From Paraescarpia echinospica (taxonomy: Eukaryota > Annelida > Polychaeta > Sabellida > Siboglinidae): a DNA stretch of 64,000 bases. The notes beneath the pieces were generated by a model that saw only the letters and a list, made by a program, of their open reading frames with translations, ran no database searches and was not told the origin of the DNA. Shown here in pieces: positions 47,441 through 59,858 of the stretch. The DNA is taken from positions 83,083,608 to 83,147,607 of the forward strand of contig CM034531.1 of NCBI GenBank assembly GCA_020002185.1. The letters are read 5' to 3'. The translations under genes and the position numbers were made by a program. Positions within the stretch are counted from its first letter, which is position 1. Each line of letters starts with the position of its first letter.

Positions 47441-48566
47441 TGATTACTGTGAGCAATAGGCAGACCATGAGTAGTGTGCACTGCGTGTATAACATGTTTG
47501 TCTGGGTGTAACGTGTCTAGCACGTATGAATGAGAATTGTCACAGTGGTGGTCAGTATGAAGGTCAGGCCTGTATTTATCATAGTTTCTCTGAGCGTGGC
47601 GGGTGTTGACTGGCCTTGTGTGGTTGACACTAGGCAGTTTATGGCAGGAGGTGCTCATTCGGACTTCGTTAACACCAAAGGTCACTGAAATTGCATAATA
47701 TTGGACGTGAACAGGTGTCTTTCCGGTGTAAATCAGACTTCTAAAACGTGTCCGTGATGTCAGGACTGTCACATGGCACTACATTAGTACATGTCTTGGA
47801 AAGTAACCACACAGCGTCAGTTTTTGTCTGCAGGGAAACAGTGTAAGGTAAGTTTTAAAACTGTCATCAACTGCATCAGAAGTACAGTGATATGTTTATC
47901 GTATTATATAACATAAACAATATCTTAACATGGTGTCTGGCTGAATATGTTTTTAAAATTATCATTAATTTATTTAGTTTAATTTAAGGGTTATCAGCAG
48001 TTCAGTAAATTCCTGACCAGGTGTCTACATGTCCAGTACTTGTGAACAAAGTTTATGAGTCTGTAATTCAGGGGATCGCATAAATGGTTACCATTAACTC
48101 TCACAGAATGACAGTCATTTGAAATGTGATATTTACCCCCAAAAACATTCAAAATAAAGAGGTAACAACCAAGGAACATTTGATGTGGTTCAATAAGACC
48201 GCTGTGAGAGGTGGATATGGGGGAATGGATGTGGTTGATACTGCACTACAAAACATGATGTTATGATTAACTCCGATCTTCCTTGATAGCTTCACTATGT
48301 CAACATCAAACACTGTTGTTCAAAGTAGGTTAGATTGTGACTGTGGGTTGAAGATAAAATCAGGTCCAGTTGGACTTGACCAGGTCACTATGTTGTCTAC
48401 TTCACTGGTTATGCCCTACTGTTACCCTAGTTGGACATTTTATGTTAGCATTAATTATCCAAATTATACGCTAGGTGCTTCACTTTTTCAGTGCAACTTG
48501 GTTATCTTGAAAATGTTTGGACTGGAAACATTTCAAGTGATCCACTTGAGTTGAGTCATGTTTCCA
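47441..48566 (+). other. Non-coding stretch
   Basis: No supported feature seen. Confidence 0.4.
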
Positions 48567-50160
48567 CAAGTCAGGTGGGATGGGGAGAGAGGGAGTCCAG
48601 GTAGAACGGGTAGACGGGGAGTCAAGGTAGAATGAGTAGACGGGGAGTCCAGGTAGGACAGGTAAACGGGGAGTCCAGGTAGACGGGGAGTTGAGGTAGG
48701 ACAGGTAGACAGAGAGTCCAGATAGGACGGGTAGACAGGAAGTCCAGATAGGTCGGGCAGACAGGGAGTCCAGATAGGACGGGTAGACAGGAAGTCCAGA
48801 TAGGACGGGTAGACAGGGAGTCCAGATAGGACGGGTAGACAGGGAGTCCAGATAGGACGGGCAGACAGGGAGTCCAGGTAGACAGGGAGTCCAGATAGTA
48901 CGGGTAGACTGGAAGTACAGGTAGGCAGAGAGTCCAGATAGTACAGGTAGACAGGGAGTCCAGATAGGACGGGTAGACAGGGAGTCCAGATAGGACGGGT
49001 AGACAGGGAGTCCAGGTAGTACGGGTAGACAGGGAGTCCAGATAGGACGGGTAGACAGGGAGTCCAGATAGGACGGGTAGACAGGGAGTCCAGGTAGTAC
49101 GGGTAGACAGGGAGTCCAGATAGTACGGGTAGACAGGAAATCCAGGTAGTACAGGTAGGCAGAGAGTCCAGATAATACAAGTAGACAGGGAGTCCAGATA
49201 GGACAGGTAGACAGGGAGTCTAGATAGGACGGGCAGACAGGTAGTCCAGATAGGACGGGTAGACAGGAAGTACAGGTAGACAGAGAGTCCAGATAGGACG
49301 GGTAGACAGGGAGTCCAGGTAGTATAGGTAGACAGAGAGTCCAGATAAGACGGGTAGACAGGGAGTCCAGGTGCGACGGGTAGACAGGGAGTCCAGGTAG
49401 ACAGGGAGTCCAGATAGGACAGGTAGACAGGGAATCCAGGTAGTACAGGTAGACAGGGAGTCCAGGTGCGACGGATAGACAGGGAGTCCAGGTGCGACAG
49501 GTAGACAGGGAGTCCAGGTAGTACAGGTAGACAGGGAGTCCAGATAGGACGGGTGGACAGGGAGTCCAGGTGCGACGGGTAGACAGGGAGTCCAGATAGT
49601 ACAGGTAGACAGGGAGTCCAGATAGGACGGGTGGACAGGGAGTCCAGGTAGTACAGGTAGACAGGGAGTCCACGTAGGATGGGCAGACAGGGAGTCCAGG
49701 TGGGATGGGCAGACAAGGAATCCAGGTGGGACGGGCAGACAGGGAGTCCAGGTAGTACAGGTAGACAAGGAGCTCAGGTGGGACAGGTAGACAGGGAGTC
49801 CAGGTGGGATGGGCAGACAAGGAATCCAGGTAGTACAGGCAGACAGGGAGTCCAGGTAATACAGGCAGACAGGGAGTCCAGGTAGTACAGGTAGACAGGG
49901 AGTCCAGGTGGGACGGGCAGACAAGGAATCCAGGTAGTACAGGTAGACAGGGAGTCCAGGTAGTACAGGTAGACAGGGAGTCCAGGTGGGACAGGCAGAC
50001 AGGGAGTCCAGGTGCGACGGGTAGACAGGGAGTACAGGTAGTACAGGTAGATAGGGAGTCCAGATAGGACGGGTAGACAGGGAGTCGAGGTGGGACGGGT
50101 AGACAGGGAGTCCAGGTGGGACGGGCAGTCAGGGAGTCCAGGTGGGACGGGCAGACAGTC
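48567..50160. repeat. Large minisatellite, 26-bp unit, about 60 copies
   Basis: The unit is close to TAGACAGGGAGTCCAGATAG plus GACGGG. The left end uses AGATAGGACGGG versions and the right end AGGTAGTACAGG and AGGTGGGACGGG versions, so the array has a left-to-right type gradient. Some copies are short (TAGACAGGGAGTCCAGG). The strand is purine-rich. Three units make 78 bp, giving 26-residue cycles and a 446-codon minus frame with no stop, which I treat as non-coding. Confidence 0.97.
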
Positions 50161-50276
50161 CTGTCCAGGTATGAAAGTTCAAGTTACCAGCAAAGTTTAA
50201 CTGATTTCTTGAATGGACATATGCTACCATCTGATGACACCCAAACCACTTTAGAGGTGTTAAATTCAGTAGAGGA

Positions 50277-50996
50277 GTATTACCTTAGGGTACTGGTCTA
50301 CCAGGGTCCCTGTTACATTACCTTAGGGTACTGATCTACCAGGGTCCCTGTTACATTACCTTAGGGTACTGGTCTACCAGGGTCCCTGTTACATTACCTT
50401 AGGGTACTGGTCTACCAGGGTCCCTGTTACATTACCTTAGGGTACTGGTCTACCAGGATCCCTGTTACATTACCTTAGGGTACTGGTCTACCGGGTCCCC
50501 GTTACATTACCTTAGGGTACTGGTCTACCAGGGTCCCTATTTCATTACCTTAGGGTACTGGTCTACCAGGGTCCCTATTACATTACCTTAGGGTACTGGT
50601 CTACCAGGGTCCCTATTACATTACCTTAGGGTACTGGTCTACGAGGGTCCTTATTACATTACCTTAGGGTACTGGTCTACCAGGGTCCCTATTACATTAC
50701 CTTAGAGTACTGGTACATTACCTTAGTACTGGTCTGGTCCCTATTACATTACCTTAGGGTACTGGTCTACCAGGGTCCCTATTACATTACCTTAGGGTAC
50801 TGGTCTACCAGGGTCCCTATTACATTACCTTAGGGTACTGGTCTACCAGGGTCCCTATTACATTACCTTAGAGTACTGGTCTACCAGGGTCCCTATTACA
50901 TTACCTTAGAGTACTGGTCTACCAGGGTCCCTATTACATTACCTTAGGGTACTGGTCTACCAGGGTCCCTATTACATTACCTTAGGGTACTGGTCG
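50277..50996. repeat. Minisatellite, 38-bp unit, about 19 copies
   Basis: The unit is ATTACCTTAGGGTACTGGTC plus TACCAGGGTCCCTGTTAC or CCTATTAC. Left copies carry CCTGTTAC, right copies CCTATTAC. One copy near 50720 is scrambled by deletion. Confidence 0.95.
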
Positions 50997-52615
50997 CTGC
51001 AAGTGTCTGTGGTTGGTGCAGATGTGTGATTCATCATTATTACTCATGTTTCACCTGGAGTTGTACAATTATCTGGAGTGACCCCGCTCACTTAGTGACA
51101 TTTACTCTGTATATATCACATATTGTCACTACCATAATGTGGTGACATTTGTGATATACATTTCTAGTCACACATCTGGTAATAGATGTTTGAAATTCTT
51201 TGTCTGTTATATTTATTGTTTTAAAAACAGAATAAAATAAGTAATGTTGGAATAACATATGAATTAATAAACCATGTTGACTAGTGACCTTGTAAATACT
51301 CATTATTTGTAAGTTATTACTCTGCAGTGTGACTATTTTGGTCTTCATATGTAAAATGTGGGCAAAATAAGCAGATAGGGCCAGCTGGGTTCAGGCTGAG
51401 ATCAGCACGGTGCAAATGACCTCAACCTTCACGCTTGAATGGCTCCATTTGAATGGCTGCATTATGGTGATGCATGTGTTTTGTATCACTCAAGATGCTA
51501 TACAGGACAATACTCTTTCTCTGGTATGAGACACTTGACTACCCCCCCCCCCACCCCACTGCCCCTTCTGACAGAACCAAGGAAGCCATCTCCCTGGTGT
51601 GATGCCCTCATTCAGGTGAAGACCTGGACACAGACAGTGAGAAGTCTTGACAGATGTAAACAGACTCTGTGGACACTCATCTAAGTAAACAGCGGTGTTG
51701 ACAATAGAAACTGCACCAACTAGATCGTGTACACATGTATACACTGTGTACACTTCCCTCAGTGTACCCTTTCATATACAACTGAAGTGAGTTGATCTTA
51801 TTCCATCCTTATCATACTTGATACAAAGGATTGTTCCAATCTTGACATGATCCCTGTTAATACAAACTGATCTTCCTTGACCAATCCCTTGTTTGTGGGT
51901 GTGGGTGTTACACACTTAAGTTTAACAGGGCATGCATCTATGGTGCAATTCACATCTGTAGATGCATCAGGTAGAAGTAAAGTCACAGGAAAAAGTCACG
52001 GAAATTAAGTCACAGTTTTTGTTAGGAAAATAAGTCATAACTTCATTAACATAAAAAATGTCAGCACAAGTGAGATTTATCAATGACATTTTATCAAATT
52101 TATGCACTGGATTTGTTGTTATATTGCTGTTAATTTTTATTATGAAAACGAATATTCACCTGAATTTATTTAATATTTCCACTCGTATTGTAAATACAAA
52201 GATTTATAAATTTAATCTTGAGCACAGGTGAGATTTGTATGTGATTTTTTATTAAACTTGTACTAAATTAGTCGATAACTTTGAAGTTAAATTTATTATT
52301 AAAACATATTCACCCAACTTTATTTCATATTTCTACTTATACTTTAAATACAAAGAAATTTGAATTTTGTGATTTTGTTTATGTGGTTCTTTTTCTGTGA
52401 CTTTTTTTCTGTGACTTTATTTCCTACATTCATCAAAGCATTCCACCCAGATCTGTTACATGTTGGCAATTTGATGTCGCTCCATCTTTTATTGACTGAA
52501 TGTAGGATGCGTGAATGGTCTGGTGCCAGTTGAAAAGCCTTGAAATAGCCTTGAATCTGGTGTCTGTCATCGTGTGTGTACCCTGCGAACACTGGCGATA
52601 TGGTTGATTTATAGG
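50997..52615 (+). other. Non-coding stretch
   Basis: No exon seen. A C-run lies at 51544-51552 and a very AT-rich block at 52020-52400 contains repeated TTTATTTAATATTTC-like phrases and a duplicated GAGATTT context. Confidence 0.4.
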
Positions 52616-52672
52616 CGGCTTGGCAAGTAAATATAGAATTAGACGTTATTCCAAGCACGCACCATGAACAAT
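52616..52672 (+). repeat. Dispersed repeat, copy 1
   Basis: GCTTGGCAAGTAAATATAG followed by AATTAGACGTTATTCCAAGC matches 60666-60722 with few changes, in the same orientation. Confidence 0.75.
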
Positions 52673-52769
52673 AGTAACTCTTTTGGAGTTTTCTTACTTC
52701 TTAAAAAGGTGTCTTACATGTAAGTTAAACGTGTTACCACTAGACTAGAGGCGATAGCCCTAGACCATG

Positions 52770-52968
52770 TGAAGTCACAGTGTATGAGACGACACAAAGT
52801 CACAGTGTATCAGACTACACAAAGTCACAGTGTATCAGACTACACAAAGTCACAGTGTATCAGACTACTCAGTGTCACAGTGTATCAGACTACACAAAGT
52901 CACAGTGTATCAGACTACACAAAGTCACAGTGTATCAGACTACACAAAGTCACAGTGTATCAGACGCA
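52770..52968. repeat. Minisatellite, 25-bp unit, 8 copies
   Basis: The unit is AAAGTCACAGTGTATCAGAC plus TACAC. Frames on the + strand are artefacts. Confidence 0.93.
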
Positions 52969-53456
52969 TGAGGCAGTGTTAGATTTATTGACAAGTCCAA
53001 CAGATTGACCCCGATACAGGCTGTGGACATGTCAGACCCAATAGCATCAGTTGCTCTATTAATATGTCGGGTGTTGTTGAACATTGGGGTCATTGTAAGA
53101 GTAAACGAGGCAGTTCCCTTCCAGACCTAGAACATGTGAGAGTGTTCATCAGCACTGTCATTATAAGTGTCAGAACACGTCACAGTGATTCCCTGTTCTA
53201 AGGGTGAACACTGGCGACATAGCTGATCTAGGTATATGGTAACCGGACAGACTCCCCTCCGGACAGACTCCCCTCCAGACAGACTCCCATCAGTTGCTCC
53301 AGTTTACCCCGCCACATTTCACAGCTCCAGACTTGACTCTGTTGTGTTCTGTACAATCATTTGCATTTGCTCAAAATGTATTGATGTGTTCAGCCTAATT
53401 GTGCTTTAGGTGATCAGTAAAAAATGTTTTTACTCAATATGTGGTCCTAATTATTT
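52969..53456 (+). other. Non-coding stretch with a short 18-bp tandem
   Basis: CGGACAGACTCCCCTC repeats about three times at 53244-53290. Its reverse complement resembles the GATTCTGTTCGGAGGC tandem near 60588-60640, linking the two regions. Confidence 0.5.
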
Positions 53457-55715
53457 TTAGTCCATTGGCCGAAGGTCCAAGGGACTACTGCCATCACTCT
53501 GCGTCCGCCGTCCTCCGTTAGCTGCCGTATCTCAGAAACCGTTCAGCAACTTTTTCTCTAATTTTGCATAGACATATCTTAGGGCACTGCCACTATGCAC
53601 GAGAAATCTGTATTTGATTTGAATCGTTTTCTCCCTAGGGCCTCCAAGGACCCCCAAACTGGTAAAAATGTAACATTTTGCCTATTTTTTCAAAAACTGT
53701 TCAGCAGCTTTTTTTCAAATTTTGCATAGATGTATCTTAGGGTGCTGCCACTATATACAAGAAATCTGTATTTGATTGAATCATTCTAAGGGCACCTAAG
53801 GGGCCCCCAAAGTGCAAAAGTTTTACATTATCTAGTGATGTGGTTTTGAGAAGGGCCCTTGAGACCACCCCCAACAGTAGATTTTGTTTAATGTGCCAGA
53901 AAGCCAGCAGCATGACTAAACTCTGCAGCCTAGTGCTATTCTTCCATTGAGACCTTGATTAATCTTTAATTGGTCACATGGCCCAGGCAGAATAGACACA
54001 CTTGACCCCTGTTAGACTGAACAGTTGCCTAAAACTTTTAAACTGTATCTTCAAAACTATTGATTTTATATAATTGCAAGTTGTGTTTATTTTTATGTTC
54101 ATTTAATTATTATAAAATGTGGTGTCTATTGGTTAAAGATGTATTGTCTGTAGAAACCTGTAGGTGACAAACATAGAAAATTAATATTTTGTCACCTGTA
54201 GGTGACAAACAGAAAATTTATATTCTGGACAACTATAGAGTGAAATATCCTACACTTTATTGATATAAAATGCATTCTACTGTTCTGTTTACGCTTGCCA
54301 TGCCTTGTGTAGACATGGTACTGTGTAAATCAATTGTATCAATATAGACTAATAATTACAGATTCACAATATAGTTGACACCTGAAACAACCAAATGTCA
54401 ACCATTAGTTGACATAGTTCTGCTATGCACAAGTAAGAAATCTGTATTTGATTGAATCATTCTAGTGTCATCAACATATAGTAGAACACACATTTTCCAC
54501 ATCATCATCACTAAGGTTGTTGTAAATTTCACCAGCTGCCATGTCAAGTCCGTTATAATTGTGACTAATAGTGTTCAAAATTATTCAGGTAAATAGCAAA
54601 TAACAAAGGACACAAGTTTTCTCCTTGCCATACCTATACATCATATGAGAAGAAGGCTGACACATCCTGGCCCTGATTTATACATGATTTAGCATTTTTG
54701 TACATGTTTTATACAACTTTCAACACATTACCATTAATACCGCATGAAATTATCTTAGACCACAGTGAGGACCGGTCTACTAAATCAAATGCTTTCTTCT
54801 AATCGATGAAGGCACAATAAAGCCTTTTGCGTCGAGACAAATACAATTCAACCAATACCCCTATTTGAATACTACCTGTTCTTCACCTATTACATTCGCT
54901 TTGTTTAGGTATGTGGTCACTCTGGTGTTCTGAACAGTCACCAAGGATTAATGAACACTTGTGCAGAATGTCACCCACTTGGCATGTTTAATTGATCTAT
55001 TCAGCAATGAGGACACTGCTTAGGCCTCACTCTGGACACTGTCACTCACAGTGTTGTGTATTGTCTTAGTTGGTGCATTGAGCTAATCTACTTGACCATG
55101 AATCAGTGGTGGCTCTGGTTGTGTATTACACCCAGCTGTGGAGCTAAGATTCTCTGCCTGCTATTGTTTGATGGAAACTGTGACTAATCTGTAATTGGTC
55201 ACTGGCAGTAGATTGTGTCAACAGACGCCATTAAGCCACTAGACCCCTGTTAAACTGGACAGTTGCCTGTAGGTTTTAAACTGTGTCAAACAGTCTACCT
55301 TTTGCTCTCAAATAATCTGTCCTCTTAGTTTTACACATGAAGACATAATCTGGCATAACTTGATAAGTCTTTGTAGCAGCACATTTGTACTTCCAGTGTA
55401 TCATTGCAACATAACATACATATTACATACTGTGTGCCACATTTGAATGTTGTGCATGTAATATTTCCATGCAATCCATTTGCATATATAATGTAAAACT
55501 TCAACAGCCGTTTTCTTCATTTTCAATTTTTGACCCATACCATGTTCAATGCTCCACAACTACGCCAATTTTTGTAGCAGTCATAATTTTTGAAACCGTG
55601 TAAAGCACCCTACCAAATCTATACAAGGATGTAAGAAAACAATGTTAAAATTTTTCCGACTTATCACTCATTTGGTCAGCCGGGGTCACGTATAGATGTA
55701 TTAGTCCAAAGGACT
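53457..55715 (+). mobile_element. Composite repeat family, copy B (full length, ~2.26 kb)
   Basis: It begins TTTTTAGTCCATTGGCCG, with a hairpin formed by AGTCCATTGG (53459-53468) and CCAAGGGACT (53477-53486), and ends ATTAGTCCAAAGGACT, where AGTCC (55703-55707) and GGACT (55711-55715) form a 5-bp stem. The order is the same as copy A: two diverged ~130-bp blocks, a 36-bp direct repeat around CACCTGTAGGTGACAAAC, the antisense RT fragment (about 54458-54855) and a ~900-bp tail. This is the only copy whose two ends are both visible. Confidence 0.75.
54458..54855 (-). pseudogene. Antisense non-LTR RT fragment inside composite copy B
   Basis: Nucleotide match to the RT palm fragment of copy A at the same internal position, with additional substitutions and small indels. 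Confidence 0.7.
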
Positions 55716-56740
55716 TCAGCAAGGGACTATTGCCATCACTCTCCGTCCACCGTCCGCTGTTAGCTGCCGTATCTCAGAAACCGTTCAGCAACTTTTTCTC
55801 TAATTTTGCATAGATATATCTTGGGGCACAGCCACTATGCACGAGAAATCTGTATTTGATTGAATCATTTTAAGGGCTCCTTAGGGCCTCCAAGGACCCC
55901 AAAACTGGTAAAAATGTAACATTTGGCCTATTTTTTCTAAAACTGTTCAACAACTTTTTTTCTAATTTCGCGTAGATGTATCTTAGGGTGCTGCCACTAT
56001 ATATAAGAAATCTGTATTTGATTAAATCATTCTAAGGGCACCTAAGGGGCCCCCAAAGTGCAAAAGTTTTACATTATCTAGTGATGTGGTTTTGAGAAGG
56101 GCCCTTGAGACCACCCCCAACACTATATTTTGTTTAATGTGTCACAAAGTCAGCAGTGTGACTAATCTCTACAGCCCAGTCCATTGAGACCTTGACTAAT
56201 CTTTAATTGGTCACAGCACCCAGGCAGAGCAGACACACTTGACCCCTGTTAGACTGAACAGTTGCCTAACACTTTTAAACTGTATCTTCAAAACTATTGA
56301 TTTTCTATAATTGCAAGTTGTGTTTATTTTGATGTTCATTTGATTATTATAAAATGGTGTGACTTTGGTGTCTATTGGTTAAAGATGTATTGTCTGCAGA
56401 AACCTGTAGGTGACAAACATAGAAAATTAATATTCTGTCACCTGTAGGTGACACACACAAAAAATTATATTCTGGACAACTATAGAGTGAAATATCCTAC
56501 ACTTTATTTATATCAAATGCATTCTACTGTTCTGTTTTTGCTTGCCATGCCTTGTGTAGACATGGTACTGTGTAAATCAATTGTATCAACATAGACTAAT
56601 AATTACAGATTCACAATATAGTTGACACCTGAAACAACCAAATGTCAACCATTAGAAGAGTTGACATAGTTAAGGCACAATAAAGCCTTTTGTGTCAAGA
56701 CAAATACAATTAAACCAATACCCCAATCTGAACACTGTCA
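55701..56740 (+). mobile_element. Composite repeat family, copy C (internal deletion, 3'-truncated)
   Basis: It starts inside the terminal hairpin of copy B: TTAGTCCAAAGGACTTCAGC runs straight into AAGGGACTATTGCC, the usual inner left-end sequence. It follows copy B closely to about 56671. There GTTGACATAGTT jumps directly to AAGGCACAATAAAGCC, a deletion of about 390 bp covering most of the RT fragment. Similarity ends near 56740. Confidence 0.7.
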
Positions 56741-57906
56741 AGTTCAAATACATCAGCACATTTTTCACACCTGCATGGTAGTTTAGGCTCAGTAGTGTGC
56801 TGGCAGCTACTAAACCTATAGGCTTGTGTGAAAAGGATAGTTGGCAGAAGAACTAACTTCAAAGCTCCATTGCATCCATTTAGCCAGGCAGCAGTCACAC
56901 TGTCCCAGTGTCTGCTGCTATGTTTATATAATAATTATATAGGCTTAATGATCCCAATACACAAATCTGTTGGCACAATGTCAGATAATGGAACTAGGTT
57001 AAACATCTTAACAATAACTATGATTAGTTCTGTGGAGCTGTTTTTTTTCAGTGAACAGTAAACATGTAAAATTTTACTTCCATCATAACCCTTAATGATC
57101 TGTAACTATGATTCACCAAAAGCATTTGATTAATAATTACCTACAGGGTTGTTTGATTTATGCCGGGCAGAAACTGTTTCTGCCCGGCAGAAACAGCAAC
57201 AATAGGAAATACATGCCATTGATAGGCAAACGTGTTCTTTTTATAGAAAATTTCAGTTTCTTTCTGTACCTGTCTACGTATGATAACCATTTGTCCGCCC
57301 TGCTCACAATAAACATCACATGAATGATAAAAGAAAGATCACTGCCACTTAACTTGTGGATTATTATTATTATAAAACTGCTCTGCTACTGCTTGGTGGA
57401 CAGTAAGCTGCAACTGTCTTTGAGTTTGTTTACATTTTGACAAACTACTATTATATAGCACTAATTTTTGAATGAATCACATTTTGAGAATGCATGTCAT
57501 TGTTTGCAGTGTAACTTTTGTATGCTTCATTTTCTGCTGCTACAAGTTGCATTCATCTGAAAGATTATTCAATTACCTATCCAATGATAATACATATGTT
57601 GTGGTGTTAGAAATATATAGCTTTGGTATATTGTACACGAGGGTTGTGATAGGAAACTATTGGACATTGCGACAGTGCAGAGAGACAGTACGAGATGTGT
57701 CACTCAGTATATGAAGTGTGACTTTCAGATACTTCATTTTGTAGTGCTATGGATTATGATGGGCCTCTCCATTAGCTCCCTATATATTTGTAAGTTAGGT
57801 GAGTAACACCTTCGAAGTTCTGACAGCAGGACACCGCCTTCGGTGAAGTCGAGACAAAAGTTTTACAAAGGCTTCAATTTCAAACGGTCTATCACCGTCC
57901 AGCTGA
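56741..57906 (+). other. Non-composite sequence between copies C and D, with a 27-base palindrome
   Basis: About 1.17 kb without recognised coding content. At 57162-57188 GCCGGGCAGAAAC and GTTTCTGCCCGGC form a perfect 13-bp inverted repeat around a single T. Open frames at 57108-57323 and 57472-57714 are short and unsupported. Confidence 0.45.
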
Positions 57907-58630
57907 CCCATTTTTGTATATGTTGTACACAACTTTCAACACAATACCATTAATACCGTATGAAATTATCTTAGACCACAGGGAGGACCGGTCTACCAAA
58001 TCAAATGCTTTCTTATAATCGATAAAGCCTTTGCGTTGAGACAAATACAATTCAACCAATACCCCTATTTGAACACTGCCTGTTCTTCACCTATTACATT
58101 CGCTTTGTTTAGGTATGTGGTCAGTCTGGTGTTCTGAACTATCACTAAGGATTAATGAACACTTGTGCAGAATGTCACCCACTTGGCAGGTTTAATTGAT
58201 CTATTCAGCAATGAGGACACTGCTTAGGCCTCACTCTGGACACTGTCACTCACAGTGTTGTGTATTGTCTTAGTTGGTGCATTGAGCTAATCTACTTGAC
58301 CATGAATCAGTGGTGGCTCTGGTTGTGTATTACACCCAGCTCTGGAGCTAAGATTCTCTGCCTGCTGTTTGATGGAAACTGTGACTAATATGTAATTGGT
58401 CACTGGCAGTAGCTTGTGTCAACAGACAGCATTAAAGGAAATAAAAATAAGGCATTAGCTAAAATCCTTTTTCCATGTGTACACAAAGTTTAACATTGTA
58501 TGTAACATTTGACAACATTAAACAAATACAGAAAAATACATTTGTAGCATAAATTCGATTTTAAGCCCGTCTGTAAAGCGATTCCCGCGGAAAATGAAAT
58601 TTTAATGAGCTAGGCGATCACGTGGTATCG

Positions 58631-58932
58631 TGACGTCACTTATGACACACACTCGCATCAGGCCGACCCTTTCCATGCATTCAGAACATGTTTACAAGGA
58701 TAGCTTTTGGGTCGAAACGAGCGTCAGAATTAGTTATTGTGCAATATTCCGACGTTATACAAACACTAGTCATCATAGAGGAACAAACATTTATCTTACG
58801 GTTCCACATGAATCGAATTTTATTCAAAACAGCGAATGGGCCTACAAGTTGACTAGGTTTCGCCGAGCTTGGGCTCGTTTTCAGAATAATTATATCGAAT
58901 GCAACCAACGGGAAATAATCTACACCAATAAA
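58631..58932 (+). repeat. Foldback element, left outer arm
   Basis: Reverse complement of 59550-59858, starting at TGACGTCACTTATGAC. The two arms therefore show the same peptide-like frame on opposite strands (for example HVYKDSFWVETSVR and HVYKYSFWVKTSVR), which is a mirror effect and not two genes. Inner arms continue at 59207-59328 and 59428-59549. Confidence 0.8.
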
Positions 58933-59206
58933 CATACATAGCAAACATATATTGTATCCAGCTACATAACGTAACGTGTATAATCTCATAATATCACTAG
59001 AATATCGATATATGAAGGAGTTGTACAATTTATCATAACAACTTAAATCAGTCAGAGTTTCCGTTGGTCCCGCTAGCTCAGTGGGTAGGCGCGTTGGTTA
59101 CTTGTCGTTTATTTTACAATCGGGCGATGCCGGTTCAATCCTGACAGCATGCAAACCTTTGATTTTCCTTACACTTTTTTTTTTATGTTTTCACGAAGTA
59201 ATATAA
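58933..59206 (+). mobile_element. tRNA-derived SINE-like insertion in the foldback left arm
   Basis: This ~274-bp segment has no counterpart in the right arm, where CACCAATAAATAAAATCATT is continuous in reverse complement. It holds tRNA-type promoter elements: A-box TAGCTCAGTGGGTAGG (59074-59089) and B-box GGTTCAATCC (59132-59141), and ends in a T-rich stretch. ATAAACA occurs at both insertion edges (58928-58934 and 59203-59209 approximately) and may be the target duplication. The tRNA body is not a clean cloverleaf, so it is a SINE head or tRNA pseudogene, not a functional tRNA. Confidence 0.6.
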
Positions 59207-59549
59207 ACAAAATCATTTTATACTATAATGCACTGTTTGTAAATATTTTTTTAGTAATTATTTATTCGCCACAAAAATGAAAATATGGTCATTATATATA
59301 ACGATGTTTCTAAATTGTATTTATCCAGACAGATCTCAATCTGTTTTCACATATATAATTACAATATATTACCATACAATATATTTACAATTAATAAATT
59401 ATATATCCATTACATTATATTTGTTTGGATAAATAAAATTTAGAAACATTGTTATATAATGACCATATTTTCATTTTTGTGGCGAATAAATAGTAACTAC
59501 AAAAATAAACATTATTTACAAACAGTGCATTATAGTATAAAATGATTTT

Positions 59550-59858
59550 ATTTATTGGTGTAGATTATCTCCCGTTGGTTGCATTCGATATAATTATTCT
59601 GAAAACGACCCCAAACTCGGCGAAACCTAGTCGACTTGTAGGCCCGTTCGCATTCGTTGTTTTGAATAAAATTCGATTCATGTGGAACCGTAGAATAAAT
59701 GTTTGTTTCTCTATGATGACTAGTGTTTGTATTACGTCGGAATATTGCACAATAACTCGTTCTGACGCTCGTTTTGACCCAAAAGCTATACTTGTAAACA
59801 TGCTCTGAATGCATGGAAAGGGTCGGCCTGATGCGAGTTTGAGTCATAAGTGACGTCA
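59550..59858 (-). repeat. Foldback element, right outer arm
   Basis: Pairs with 58631-58932; it lacks the SINE-like insertion and so represents the original arm. Confidence 0.8.

Noticed and set aside
46984..47772. 262-codon minus frame and several + frames
   Set aside because: Produced by the 20-bp minisatellite; both strands are open.
48480..49924. Frames up to 446 codons, minus strand
   Set aside because: 26-bp minisatellite artefact; the three-unit cycle gives a 26-residue pattern in all minus frames.
50277..50996. Interstitial telomere repeats (TTAGGG-like)
   Set aside because: CTTAGGGTAC occurs once per 38-bp unit and is not a hexamer array.
59061..59150. Functional tRNA gene
   Set aside because: A- and B-box are present, but the anticodon arm and acceptor pairing do not form a clean cloverleaf, and it lies in a SINE-like insertion.
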